Notes: generated from the sequence alone by a model not told the origin. Numbered from the stretch's first letter, positions 28,667 through 37,278 are shown. The stretch: 64,000 bases of DNA from Methylobacterium sp. PvR107 (GCF_017833295.1 NZ_JAFIBW010000001.1:2370001-2434000), one strand, 5' to 3'. Numbers and translations are program-made.

Positions 28667-29353
28667 TCAGCGATTGGCGGTCGTGACGGGCGAGGTGACG
28701 CCGCCGAGCGACACCCAGGCGACGGCATCCTGGCTCTCGCGCTTGATGAACACGTAGCCGGTCCGGTGCCAGGGCAGGATCGCGTTGGTCTTGTTGTCGA
28801 GCACGAGGTCGCCCCGGTCGGTGACCAGCGTCAGCACCGCGTGGCCCTCGCCCTTCTCGTCGATCACCACGGTCATGCGCATCGCCCGACGCGGCAGACC
28901 CGCCTCGGCCAGCAGGTGGCGCTTCAGCAGCTGGAAGTCCTCGCAATCGCCGATGCCGTCCTCGGCCAGGTCCCAGCGGTCGGCCACGTGCAGGTGGTCC
29001 TGGTCGGTCATCGGCTCGACCGCCTTGTTCACCCGACGGTTCACCGACACGATCGTCGCCCAGGTCGCTGGCGTCAGGCCGATCCGGGCCGGCTCGGTCC
29101 GGTCCACCGCGCATTCGGCCGCGTAAGACTGGCAGAACGTCACCCACGCGGCGATCGGACGGGCATCGCCCTGCACACGGGCACCCGCCTCCGCCGGAAG
29201 GCTCGCCAGCGTCTGCGCCGACGCTGGGAGCGCCAGGCCGGTGAGACCCAGCACCGCCAGTGCGAAGCCGATCGCCGCGCGGCGAGGGCCGGAGAGCCGA
29301 CGCGATGCGGAGCCGGAGACCAGTCCCTGCACCTTGGAAACCGCGAACCGCAT
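28667..29353 (-). CDS. Bacterial transglutaminase-like cysteine peptidase (BTLCP, DUF920)
   Basis: 228 aa. A signal peptide or membrane segment (AAIGFALAVLGLTGLALPASAQ) is followed by the BTLCP domain. The catalytic triad is Cys137 (IGDCEDFQLLKR), His171 (KGEGHAVLTL) and Asp186 (LVLDNKTN). The family includes LapG, the periplasmic protease that releases biofilm adhesins under control of c-di-GMP, but no lapD or large adhesin gene is nearby, so that role is not shown. The promoter region contains two CtrA-type boxes. Confidence 0.92.
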   Translation of the reverse strand: MRFAVSKVQGLVSGSASRRLSGPRRAAIGFALAVLGLTGLALPASAQTLASLPAEAGARVQGDARPIAAWVTFCQSYAAECAVDRTEPARIGLTPATWATIVSVNRRVNKAVEPMTDQDHLHVADRWDLAEDGIGDCEDFQLLKRHLLAEAGLPRRAMRMTVVIDEKGEGHAVLTLVTDRGDLVLDNKTNAILPWHRTGYVFIKRESQDAVAWVSLGGVTSPVTTANR

Positions 29354-29368
29354 CGCCGTGACCCAACC

Positions 29369-29384
29369 GTTAAGCTCTCGTTAA
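29369..29384 (+). promoter_or_regulatory. CtrA box, full consensus
   Basis: TTAA, 7 nt, TTAAC: an exact match to the CtrA binding motif of alphaproteobacteria. It lies 16 nt before the start codon of the transglutaminase-like peptidase gene (minus strand), a position compatible with repression or with a very short leader. It shares the 252 nt divergent gap with the cytochrome gene. Confidence 0.6.
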
Positions 29385-29423
29385 CGAAAGCTCTCACGCC
29401 GGGGGGCCGGCGGCAATCCGCCG

Positions 29424-29438
29424 ATTAACAAAAGGTTA
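29424..29438 (-). promoter_or_regulatory. Second CtrA-type box
   Basis: TTAA, 7 nt, TTAA, symmetrical in both strands and lacking only the final C of the consensus. 40 nt from the first box centre to centre would be about 54 nt; both lie in the gap between the peptidase and cytochrome genes, about 75 nt from the peptidase start and 170 nt from the cytochrome start. Confidence 0.5.
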
Positions 29439-29605
29439 ATGCTGTGCGCAACGCGGATAATGCAGGACGGCCACATCGTTGTGATCGCGGGTTCGTCCGT
29501 TGCGCGAAAACGTGAATGAACACCGAGACCTTCCTGATCGGCGAAGGTCGTTATCCCCGCGCCGCACCCCCGAGAAACAGCCTGTGGGCGGCAGGAGGAA
29601 ATCTC

Positions 29606-30190
29606 ATGCGGTGCGCAGCAAGCAGGGTTACCGGGATCGTCTTGGCCGGACTCGCAGCCGGTGCTCTCGGTCCGGTCGCGGCCTTCGCAGCCCCGACCAC
29701 GCCGTCCGCAGCGTCCGGCGGGACGAGCGCCGCGGACCTGAAGAGCGACGGTCCGACACAGCCGGCCAAGGTCCAGGACGGCCAGTACACCGACACGAAC
29801 GGCGATCCGACCTACCACGTCACCGACAGCGGCAAGAAAGTCGACTGGTACACGATGTCCGGCTACCTCCGGTACAACGCCAATTGCATCGTCTGCCACG
29901 GGCCGGACGGGATGGGCTCGACCTACGCGCCGTCGCTGGTCGATGCCCTCAAGGGCATGGACTACGCGCACTTCGCCGGGATCATCGTCGGCGGCAAGAA
30001 GGACGTGAACGCCTCGCAGGAGCTGGTCATGCCGGCCTTCGGGGATAACCGGAACGTCATGTGCTACATGCCCGACATCTACACGTATCTGCGTGCCCGC
30101 TCCGACGGCGCGCTGGGCCGCAACCGTCCCCCCGAGCACGAGCCCAAACCCGCGGCCTTCGCGAAAGCCGAGGATGCCTGCATGAAGTGA
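29606..30190 (+). CDS. Four-cysteine c-type cytochrome of the methanol-metabolism-related family
   Basis: 194 aa. AGGAGG stands 9 nt before ATG 29606, which decides the start over an upstream in-frame ATG. Signal peptide (GIVLAGLAAGALGPVAAFAAP), then one haem site CIVCH (Cys94, Cys97, His98) and two further Cys (153 in NVMCYMPD, 192 in EDACMK) that could form a disulfide. One CxxCH plus two extra Cys in a protein of this size fits the family described as c-type cytochrome, methanol-metabolism-related. It may carry electrons from a periplasmic dehydrogenase, but no methanol dehydrogenase gene is in the window. Confidence 0.82.
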   Translation: MRCAASRVTGIVLAGLAAGALGPVAAFAAPTTPSAASGGTSAADLKSDGPTQPAKVQDGQYTDTNGDPTYHVTDSGKKVDWYTMSGYLRYNANCIVCHGPDGMGSTYAPSLVDALKGMDYAHFAGIIVGGKKDVNASQELVMPAFGDNRNVMCYMPDIYTYLRARSDGALGRNRPPEHEPKPAAFAKAEDACMK

Positions 30191-30318
30191 GCCTCCGGGC
30201 GGACCGGAGCGCGTAGCGGGCAGCAAAGTTGCGCCCCTCGGTTGCGCACGACATACTCCGCGCGAGACACTGAAGAGCGGGCTCCAAGCTCGCCGAGGGG
30301 GTCGCGAGGGGGAGAAAC

Positions 30319-31539
30319 GTGGCGCAGGGATCGGGGGTTCGCCGCCATCTATGCGGCATCCGGACGGCCTGGACCGAGGCGGTCTCGGCCGCTGACGCGG
30401 TCGGGGACGTGGCCCGGGCCGTCGGCGATTCCGCCCTGTCGCAGATCGTCGTCTTCTTCTCCGCCGATTACGACGCCGAGATCCTGGCCCGCGAGTTGGA
30501 GACCCGGTTCCCCGGAATCCCGGTGGCAGGCTGCTCGATGTCGGGCGGCATCGCGCCGGCCGGCGGTCTCGATCGCGGCCTCGTCGCTATCGCGTTCCCG
30601 GCCGAACGCTTCCGCATCGTCTCGACGGTGCTGGATGCCATCGACCATCTCGACGTCGAGCGGACCGCCTCCGCGGTCCGTGCGCTGCGCCGGACGCTCG
30701 ACCCGTCGGAGCGCTGCCGCGAGGCCGACCCCGCCGCGGCCGGTCGACGCTTCGCGCTGTCGCTGATCGACGGCCTCGCCAACGCCGAGGAGACCGTGGT
30801 CTCGGCCATCGCCTGGGCGCTCGACGGGATCCCGATCGTCGGCGGCTCGGCCGGCGACGACCTGCGCTTCCGGGACGCGGTCCTGCTCCATGGCGGCCGG
30901 ATCCACCGCAAGGCGGCGGTCCTGGTGCTGGTGGAAACCGAATTCGCGGTGGAGATCTTCAAGAGCGACAATTTCGAGCCGACCGCGACCAAATTCGTGG
31001 TCACCGCGTCGGACGGCGAGCGCCGCACCGTGCACGAGCTGAACGCCGAGCCGGCGGCGCGGGAATACGCAATGGCGATCGGGCTCGATCCCGAGGGCCT
31101 GTCGCCGATGAGCTTCGCCGCCTACCCGCTCGCCGTGAAGGTCGGGGGCGAATATTTCTGTCGCTCGATCCGCCGGATGAACGAGGACGGCTCGCTGAGC
31201 TTCTTCTGCGCGGTCGACGAGGGTGTCGTGCTGACGCTGGCCGAGCCGCGCGACATCGTCGCCTCGACCCGAACGGAACTGTCCCGCCTCGACGCGGCGC
31301 TCGGCGGCGTCGACCTGATCATCGGCTTCGAATGCGTGCTGCGCCGCCTCGACGCCGAGAGCCGGCAGGTGCGCCAGGGGGTCATCGACCTCTACCGCCG
31401 CTACAACGTCGTCGGCTTCGAGACCTTCGGCGAGCAATACCGGGCGATGCACCTGAACCAGACCTTCACGGGCATCGCCATCGGCAAGAGCCTGGCCGTG
31501 GCGGATCCCGGCGACGCCCTGCCCCCGGCAGCTCCGTGA
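30319..31539 (+). CDS. FIST-domain sensor protein (NosP-like)
   Basis: 406 aa with FIST_N (IVVFFSADYDAEILARELE, GIPVAGCSMSGGIAP, IPIVGGSAGDDLRF) and FIST_C (GLSPMSFAAYPLAV, LIIGFECVLRR, VVGFETFGEQY). GTG start at 30319 with a GGGGAG site. FIST proteins sense small ligands; in Pseudomonas, Legionella and Vibrio, FIST proteins named NosP bind haem and nitric oxide and control the hybrid kinase encoded with them. Here the stop codon overlaps the start of such a kinase (GTGA). Haem binding in this protein is inference. Confidence 0.92.
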   Translation: MAQGSGVRRHLCGIRTAWTEAVSAADAVGDVARAVGDSALSQIVVFFSADYDAEILARELETRFPGIPVAGCSMSGGIAPAGGLDRGLVAIAFPAERFRIVSTVLDAIDHLDVERTASAVRALRRTLDPSERCREADPAAAGRRFALSLIDGLANAEETVVSAIAWALDGIPIVGGSAGDDLRFRDAVLLHGGRIHRKAAVLVLVETEFAVEIFKSDNFEPTATKFVVTASDGERRTVHELNAEPAAREYAMAIGLDPEGLSPMSFAAYPLAVKVGGEYFCRSIRRMNEDGSLSFFCAVDEGVVLTLAEPRDIVASTRTELSRLDAALGGVDLIIGFECVLRRLDAESRQVRQGVIDLYRRYNVVGFETFGEQYRAMHLNQTFTGIAIGKSLAVADPGDALPPAAP

Positions 31540-32882
31540 CCGTCCATGCCGGCGGGCTCCAGACCGACGCGTCCCTGCACCGGCGGATCGAGAAGCTCGA
31601 GCGCATCAACGCCGCGCTGATGTCCCATGTCGAGCGGACCATGGACCAGCGGGGCAGCGCCTACTCGCTGTTCCAGACCGCCATCATGCTGGAGGGCCGG
31701 GTCCGGACCCGGACCGAGGAGCTCACCGGGCTGATGCACCGGCTCGAGCGCTCCAACGCGGCGCTGGGGGCCGCCAAAGAGGAGGCCGAGACCGCGAACC
31801 GGTCCAAGACCCGATTCCTGGCGGCGGCGAGCCACGACCTGCTGCAGCCCGTGAACGCCGCCCGCCTGTCGATCTCGGCCTTGGCCGACCTCGACGTGCC
31901 GCCGGAGGCGCGCGCCATTGCCGGCCAGGTGGAGCGCGGGCTCCAGACGATCGAGGACCTGATCAAGACGCTCCTGGACATCTCCAAGCTCGATGCCGGC
32001 ATCGTCCGGCCGCAGCTGCGGCCGGTGTTCCTCCCCGACCTGCTGGCGGAGCTGGCGGAGAGCTTCAAGCCCTTCGCCGAGCGCAAGGGCCTGCGGCTCT
32101 CGGTGCGCTGTCCGGACCTGACCGTCACCAGCGACGGGCTCCTGCTGCAGCGCATCCTCCAGAATCTCGTCTCGAACGCGGTCCGGTACACGAGCGCGGG
32201 GGGGATCGTCTTGGCCGCCCGGCGGCGCGCCGGCGGCGTCCGGGTGGAGGTGACCGATACCGGCTGCGGGATCAGCGCCGAGGAACGCGATCTCGTCTTC
32301 GAGGAGTTCTTCCGCGGCGGCGCGCGCACCGCGACCGGGGACGAACCGGGGCTGGGCCTCGGCCTGTCGATCGTCCGGCGCATGGCCCAGGCGCTGGACC
32401 ATCCTCTCAGCCTCGCCTCCCGGCCGGGCCACGGCACCCGCGTCGCGCTGTCCCTGCTCCTGAGCACCGTCCCGGCCGCCGCCACGCCGCCCGCCCCGGT
32501 GGCGACGCGGCTCTCGGGGGCGCATGTCCTGGTTGTCGAGAACGACGCCTCCACGGCCGACGCGCTGGCGCGCCTGCTCCAGAACTGGGACGCGCGGGTC
32601 TCGACCTTCCGCGATCTCGCCGGGGTACGCGCGGCCGTCGCGGCGGGGGCAGCACCACCGGACATCCTCGTGCTCGATTACCACCTCGACGACGGCGCCT
32701 GCGGGCTCGACGTGGCCGCCTATCTCCAGGACGGGCGCGCCGATCCGCTCCCGGTCATCGTGACCACCGCGGATCATACCGAGGACGTCGAGGCGCGGGT
32801 CGCGGCGACGGGGGCCGAGCTCGTGCGCAAGCCGATCAAGCCGGCGCAGCTCCGCGCGCTGCTCACCTACATGCTGGCCTGA
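31536..32882 (+). CDS. Hybrid sensor kinase/response regulator of NahK type
   Basis: About 448 aa from GTG 31536, overlapping the FIST gene stop by 4 nt. An N-terminal coiled coil (RIEKLERINAALMSHVERTM, then LMHRLERSNAALGAAKEEAE) is followed by HisKA with the characteristic ASHDLLQPVNAARLSISAL. The ATPase domain has NLVSNAVRYT, DTGCGI and GLGLGLSIVRRM, and the C-terminal receiver has its phospho-Asp in ILVLDYHLDDG and Lys in ELVRKPIKP. There is no membrane segment or PAS domain, so input must come from a partner, most simply the FIST protein. The DLLQPxNAARL box is that of NahK/ErcS-type kinases. Confidence 0.93.
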   Translation: MTVHAGGLQTDASLHRRIEKLERINAALMSHVERTMDQRGSAYSLFQTAIMLEGRVRTRTEELTGLMHRLERSNAALGAAKEEAETANRSKTRFLAAASHDLLQPVNAARLSISALADLDVPPEARAIAGQVERGLQTIEDLIKTLLDISKLDAGIVRPQLRPVFLPDLLAELAESFKPFAERKGLRLSVRCPDLTVTSDGLLLQRILQNLVSNAVRYTSAGGIVLAARRRAGGVRVEVTDTGCGISAEERDLVFEEFFRGGARTATGDEPGLGLGLSIVRRMAQALDHPLSLASRPGHGTRVALSLLLSTVPAAATPPAPVATRLSGAHVLVVENDASTADALARLLQNWDARVSTFRDLAGVRAAVAAGAAPPDILVLDYHLDDGACGLDVAAYLQDGRADPLPVIVTTADHTEDVEARVAATGAELVRKPIKPAQLRALLTYMLA

Positions 32883-33087
32883 GCGGCAGCCCGCGGCCGC
32901 CGCCTGCGCGCCAATCGTGCCGGAGGGGAACAAACCCGGCCGCGCCGTGACATACAACACACCGCGCCCCTCGACGGGCTGCCGGACTTGCGCGACAGGG
33001 AACCGGCATCCGCGGCGCGTCCGCGCCCGGATTTCCCCAGCGATCGACGTCACGGCCGTCCGGGACGCCGCAGGAGCGCGCGCGATC

Positions 33088-34491
33088 ATGGCGCAGGTCC
33101 CGCCCGGTTCAGGCGCCGCCGCGCAGGGCAGCAGCACCGACGGCCTGCCGCCGCGGGAGCGCCTCCTCGCCATGGCGGCGGTCGGGCTCGCCATGACCAT
33201 GGCGGTGCTCGACGGCGCCATCGTCAATGTCGCCCTGCCGGTCATGGCCAAGGACCTCGCGGTCAAGCCGGCCGACGCGATCTTCGTCGTCAACGCCTAC
33301 CAGATCGCCGTCACCGCGAGCCTGCTGCCGCTGGCCGCACTCGGCGACATCTTCGGCTTCCGGAAGGTCTACCTGCCGGGCCTCGCGATCTTCGTCGCCG
33401 CCTCCCTCGCCTGCGCGGTCGCGCCGAGCCTGCCGCTGCTGATCGCGGCCCGGATCGTCCAGGGTCTCGGCGCCGCGGCGATCATGAGCGTCAATATCGG
33501 CTTCGTGCGCTTCATCTACCCGCACCGGATGATCGGCCAGGGGGTCGCCAACGTCGCGCTGGTGGTGGCCGTGGCCTCGGCCGCCGGCCCGACCGTGGCG
33601 GCCGCGATCCTGTCGGTGGCGACCTGGCCCTGGCTGTTCCTAGTCAACATCCCGGTCGGCCTGCTGGCGCTGGCGGTGGCCTCGCGCACCCTGCCGGTGA
33701 CGCCGGCGAGCGGCCGGCCCTTCGATCTCGTGAGCGCGATTCTCAACGCGCTGACCTTCGGCCTGCTGATCATCGGCATCGATGGCCTGGGCGATCCAGA
33801 GGGCCAGCGGATCGCCGTCGCGGAGCTGGCGGGCGCCCTCGTGATCGGCGCGGTGTTCGTGCGGCGCCAGATCCAGCTGCCCGCACCGCTCCTGCCGGTC
33901 GACCTCCTGCGGATCCCCGCCTTTGCCCTGTCGATGGCGACCTCGGTGGCTTCGTTCTGCGCCCAGATGGTGTCCTACGTGGCGCTGCCCTTCTACTTCC
34001 AGGACGTGCTGCACCTCTCCAGCACCCAGACCGGCTTCCTGCTGACCCCCTGGCCGATCGCGGTCGCCGCGATGGCGCCGGTCTCCGGGCGGCTCGCCGA
34101 CCGTTACCCGCCCGGGATCCTCGGCGGGATCGGGCTGGCGATGCTGGCCGCCGGCCTCGTCTGCATGACGCTCCTGCCCGCCGCGCCCGCCACCCTCGAC
34201 ATCGTTTGGCGCCTCACCCTGTGCGGCCTCGGCTTCGGCCTGTTCCAGTCGCCGAACAACAAGGTGATCGTAACCTCGGCCCCCCGCGAGCGGGCGGGCG
34301 GGGCGAGCGGGATGCAATCGACCGCGCGCCTCACCGGCCAGTCGCTCGGCGCCGCCCTTGTGGCGGTGATCTTCGGCCTGACCCACGGGCTCGGGCCGGA
34401 GCGGGCCGTGACCCTGTCCCTGTCCTGCGCGGTGGCGCTCTCGGTGGTCGGCGGCTGCGCCAGCGTTCTGCGGCGGAGCCGGAGCGGTTAG
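33088..34491 (+). CDS. MFS drug/solute exporter, DHA2 (EmrB/QacA) family
   Basis: 467 aa with about 14 membrane helices. Motif A-like GDIFGFRKVYLPG after helix 2, the early LDGAIVNVALPVMAKDL of helix 1, and a later LADRYPPGILGG. The 14-helix DHA2 group exports drugs, dyes and organic acids with protons. ATG 33088 has AGGAG 11 nt upstream. No membrane-fusion partner gene is adjacent. Substrate unknown. The 205 nt in front of it shows no clear promoter. Confidence 0.9.
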   Translation: MAQVPPGSGAAAQGSSTDGLPPRERLLAMAAVGLAMTMAVLDGAIVNVALPVMAKDLAVKPADAIFVVNAYQIAVTASLLPLAALGDIFGFRKVYLPGLAIFVAASLACAVAPSLPLLIAARIVQGLGAAAIMSVNIGFVRFIYPHRMIGQGVANVALVVAVASAAGPTVAAAILSVATWPWLFLVNIPVGLLALAVASRTLPVTPASGRPFDLVSAILNALTFGLLIIGIDGLGDPEGQRIAVAELAGALVIGAVFVRRQIQLPAPLLPVDLLRIPAFALSMATSVASFCAQMVSYVALPFYFQDVLHLSSTQTGFLLTPWPIAVAAMAPVSGRLADRYPPGILGGIGLAMLAAGLVCMTLLPAAPATLDIVWRLTLCGLGFGLFQSPNNKVIVTSAPRERAGGASGMQSTARLTGQSLGAALVAVIFGLTHGLGPERAVTLSLSCAVALSVVGGCASVLRRSRSG

Positions 34492-34574
34492 ACCGCTCCG
34501 GCATGCCACCGACCAAGCGGGCATGCGTTGACCCCCGAATTCACGCGCGCAAACCTCACGTGTCGGAGAGCTCC

Positions 34575-35372
34575 ATGGATCTCGATCTTACTGGCCGGAA
34601 GGCCCTGATCACCGGCTCGACCGCCGGCATCGGGTACGCCATCGCCAAGGAATTGTGCGACCTCGGCGCCGAGGTCGGCATCAACGGCCGCACGTCCGAG
34701 CGGGTCGAGGCGGCGCTCGCCAAGCTGCGCGACGAGGCGAAATCCGGCCGCGCCTTCGCGGCGGTGGGCGACGTGTCGACCGAGGCGGGTGTGTCGAAGC
34801 TGGTGCAGGATCTGCCCGCCGTCGACATTCTCGTCAACAATACCGGGATCTTCGAGCCGAAGCCGTTTTTCGAGATACCCGACGCGGACTGGCAGCGCTT
34901 CTTCGACGTCAACGTGATGAGCGGCGTGCGCCTGTCACGGGCGTACACGCCGGGCATGGCGGAGCGCGGCTGGGGCCGGGTGATCTTCATCTCCAGCGAA
35001 TCCGGCATCAACACGCCGACCGAGATGGTCCATTACGGGATGACCAAGACGGCGCAGCTGGCGATCTCGCGCGGTCTCGCCCAGACGGTCGCGGGCCGCG
35101 GTGTCACCGTGAACAGCGTCCTGCCCGGTCCGACGCTCTCGGAGGGTGTGGCGGAATTCATGACACAGATGGCCGGCGGCCAAGCCGATGCCGACCTTGA
35201 GGCCATGGGCCGCAAGTTCGTCGCCGAGCATCGCCCCTCCTCGCTGATCCGGCGCCTCGCGCGGGTGGAGGAGGTGGCCAACCTCGTCGCCTATCTCTGC
35301 AGCCCGGCGGCGAGCGCCACGACCGGCGCCGCCCTGCGGGTGGATGGCGGTGTCCTCCAGGGCCTCGCCTAG
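34575..35372 (+). CDS. Short-chain dehydrogenase/reductase
   Basis: 265 aa classical SDR. NAD(P) motif TGSTAGIGYAIAKEL, NNTG, active-site Ser in VIFISSESG, Tyr and Lys in HYGMTKTAQLAI, and C-terminal GAALRVDGGVLQG. GGAGAG lies a few nt before ATG 34575. INGRTSERVEAALAKL with Arg after the second strand suggests NADP. It follows the DHA2 exporter by 83 nt on the same strand. Substrate unknown. Confidence 0.93.
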   Translation: MDLDLTGRKALITGSTAGIGYAIAKELCDLGAEVGINGRTSERVEAALAKLRDEAKSGRAFAAVGDVSTEAGVSKLVQDLPAVDILVNNTGIFEPKPFFEIPDADWQRFFDVNVMSGVRLSRAYTPGMAERGWGRVIFISSESGINTPTEMVHYGMTKTAQLAISRGLAQTVAGRGVTVNSVLPGPTLSEGVAEFMTQMAGGQADADLEAMGRKFVAEHRPSSLIRRLARVEEVANLVAYLCSPAASATTGAALRVDGGVLQGLA

Positions 35373-35859
35373 AGCTGTTTCCGATCACGCCGCGCCGGAT
35401 CGCCGGACAGGCGTGTCGGGCCGCCGCTCCCGTGCGGGCGAAGAGTCACGCACCGGGCGACCGTCATCGGCCAGTCTTGCGATCCGCTCCTCCGCATGGA
35501 TGCGTCACAGCCGTTCCAACCCGTCCGTCCGGGGCGCGGCGGGCGAGCCCGGAGTCGAGAGCCGCTGACGCGCCAGGATCTTGCAGCGGCCGCGGTTCTG
35601 GACTCCGGGCTCCGCTGCGCGGCCCCGGAATGCTGGCGGCTCGCCATTCACAGGACATTGCGTGCCAATGGCGAGGGCACCCGTGCTGGTCCCGGCACGC
35701 CGTCACAGTCGCGTTCCGGAACGGTCCCCGGTCTCGCACCGGGGACGGCGTTCAGGATGGCGCGGCAAGGCCGGGCGCTCGCCCTCACGGGCAAACGAAG
35801 CGTCGAGACTCCTAGAGCCGTCGGCCCGGTGAAGGGCCGGACTTGGCTCTAGGGTGAGA
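35373..35859. other. Large intergenic gap with repeat family A remnant
   Basis: 487 nt between the SDR gene and the convergent SWIB gene. Besides the repeat remnant at 35546-35640 I see no gene, RNA or clear terminator. Confidence 0.5.
35546..35640. repeat. Repeat family A, diverged copy 3
   Basis: The stretch 35597-35632, read on the minus strand, is CATTCCGGGGCCGCGCAGCG followed by GAGCCCGGAGTCCAGA, an imperfect version of the left end of copies 1 and 2. An inverted fragment, CCCGGAGTCGAGAGCC, lies just upstream near 35550. Partial and decayed. Confidence 0.6.
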
Positions 35860-36219
35860 TCAGGCCTTCAGGTGCGCCGCGAGATGCTTGTTCATCTCGA
35901 ACATCGAGCACTTGTCCTTGCCGAAGACCTTCTTGAGCTTGTCGTCGGCGACGATCTCGCGCTTGTTCTCGGGGTTCTGAAGGTTGTGCTTCTTGATGTA
36001 TTCCCAAACCTTGCTGACCACCTCGCCGCGAGGCAGCGGGCTGGTGCCGACGATGGCGCCGAGCTCGGCCGAGGGCTTCAGCGGCTGCTGCAGGGCGTTC
36101 GGCTTCGTGCCGGCGGACTTGGTCGCAGCGGGCTTCGCAGCCTTGGCCGGAGCGGCCTTCTCTGCAGTCTTGGCGGGCTTGGCTGCCTTCGGCGCAGCCT
36201 TCTCAGTCTTTGTGGCCAT
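35860..36219 (-). CDS. SWIB/MDM2-domain protein with a histone-like tail
   Basis: 119 aa. Residues about 45-119 form a SWIB domain (KPSAELGAIVGTSPLPRGE, KVWEYIKKHNLQNPENKREI, FEMNKHLAAHL). Residues 1-40 are Lys/Ala/Pro repeats (KAAPKAAKPAKTAEKAAPAK) resembling histone H1 or bacterial HU-type tails. SWIB is a fold of eukaryotic chromatin remodellers, also found in Chlamydiae and some alphaproteobacteria, where a DNA-compaction or topoisomerase-linked role is proposed. GGAGGA 5 nt upstream of ATG 36219 predicts strong translation. Confidence 0.92.
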   Translation of the reverse strand: MATKTEKAAPKAAKPAKTAEKAAPAKAAKPAATKSAGTKPNALQQPLKPSAELGAIVGTSPLPRGEVVSKVWEYIKKHNLQNPENKREIVADDKLKKVFGKDKCSMFEMNKHLAAHLKA

Positions 36220-36462
36220 TAACTTCCTCCGGTTCTCGGGCCGCAGGCCGGGGCAAGATCACCCCACGGCCGAGCCAGCATAGCAGCAACTAAGCGGTGC
36301 CGCTGCCGTTCCAAGGGGAAATCGCCTTCGCGGCCGCCTCATCCACAAGGCAGGCGCACGAATCCACGCCGGAGCAGCCGGATCGGCACGATCGTGAAGA
36401 TTATTCATCGGATTCACGCCGACGAAACCTGCTCTTAATGATCTTGCCCCTGAAGTACAGCC

Positions 36463-36585
36463 ATGTTCGCCCCCGCCCTCACACTCGCGCTGCTGCTCGC
36501 CACCGGGCTGATCACTGGTCTCGGGCTCAGCATCCGCGCCGAACTGGCCGCACCCGGCATGGAGCCAGGCCGCGGCCTCATCTGA
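36463..36585 (+). CDS. Possible 40 aa membrane microprotein
   Basis: Starts MFAPALTLALLLATGLITGL, a single strong hydrophobic helix, followed by SIRAELAAPGMEPG. The frame is complete, in the same direction as the DUF2721 gene 60 nt downstream. There is only a weak GAAG upstream. It could be a leaderless or coupled small membrane protein, or chance; conservation would decide. Confidence 0.35.
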   Translation: MFAPALTLALLLATGLITGLGLSIRAELAAPGMEPGRGLI

Positions 36586-36644
36586 CCCGATCGCGGCGCA
36601 TCGATATTGCGGCCCGGGCCGGCCCGGTGCATCTGCCGGCCGGC

Positions 36645-37130
36645 ATGAACGATCCGATCACACTCACGGCCCTCGAAAGCACGGCCCATGTCGTTCAGGT
36701 GGCGCTGAGCCCTGTCTTCCTCCTGTCCGGCATCGCGACCCTGCTGAACGTCTTCGGTGCCCGGCTCGCCCGGGTTGCGGATCAGGCCGACCGCGTCTCG
36801 GGCCTGCTCGCCGGGGCGGGCAATGCGGAGCGCATCCTCCTGGACCGGCGCCTCGACCGCCTGCACCGACGCTCGCTGGCGCTCGATGCGGCGGTGTTCC
36901 TGGCCGCCCTCGGCGGCGTGGCGACCTGCGGCTCGGTGCTGACGCTGTTCGTCGGTGCGCTGCGCGACAATACGGTGGCGACCCTGCTGTTCGGCCTGTT
37001 CGGCGCGGCGATCCTGTGCACGCTGTGCGCCCTCGTCGCCTTCGGCTTTGAGATGCTTCTGGCGAGCCGCTCGGTGCGCGACCGGATCAGCCAGCGGCGG
37101 GCGAGCGCAGGCCTACCGCCCGATCCCTGA
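36645..37130 (+). CDS. DUF2721 family membrane protein
   Basis: 161 aa. N-terminal helix ALSPVFLLSGIATLLNVF, the family segment ARLARVADQADRV, a basic amphipathic stretch (LLDRRLDRLHRRSLAL), then two C-terminal helices (AAVFLAALGGVATCGSVLTL, TLLFGLFGAAILCTLCALVA). DUF2721 proteins are inner-membrane proteins of unknown function. Start ATG 36645. Confidence 0.9.
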   Translation: MNDPITLTALESTAHVVQVALSPVFLLSGIATLLNVFGARLARVADQADRVSGLLAGAGNAERILLDRRLDRLHRRSLALDAAVFLAALGGVATCGSVLTLFVGALRDNTVATLLFGLFGAAILCTLCALVAFGFEMLLASRSVRDRISQRRASAGLPPDP

Positions 37131-37278
37131 GATCGCCTCGGGCCGAGCCGGGACGCACGCTCGACCGCGACGCAACCGTCCACTGAGCGGAGCGCACGGA
37201 ACCCCTCCTTCTCGATCCGCTTGATCCGCAGGAATAATCGAACGCGGCCCCTGCCCAATCCACCAACCGGGAGTGACC

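Noticed and set aside
32988..34574. Long in-frame N-terminal extension of the SDR protein
   Set aside because: The extension overlaps the DHA2 exporter in another frame; the SDR fold begins at ATG 34575 with a ribosome-binding site.
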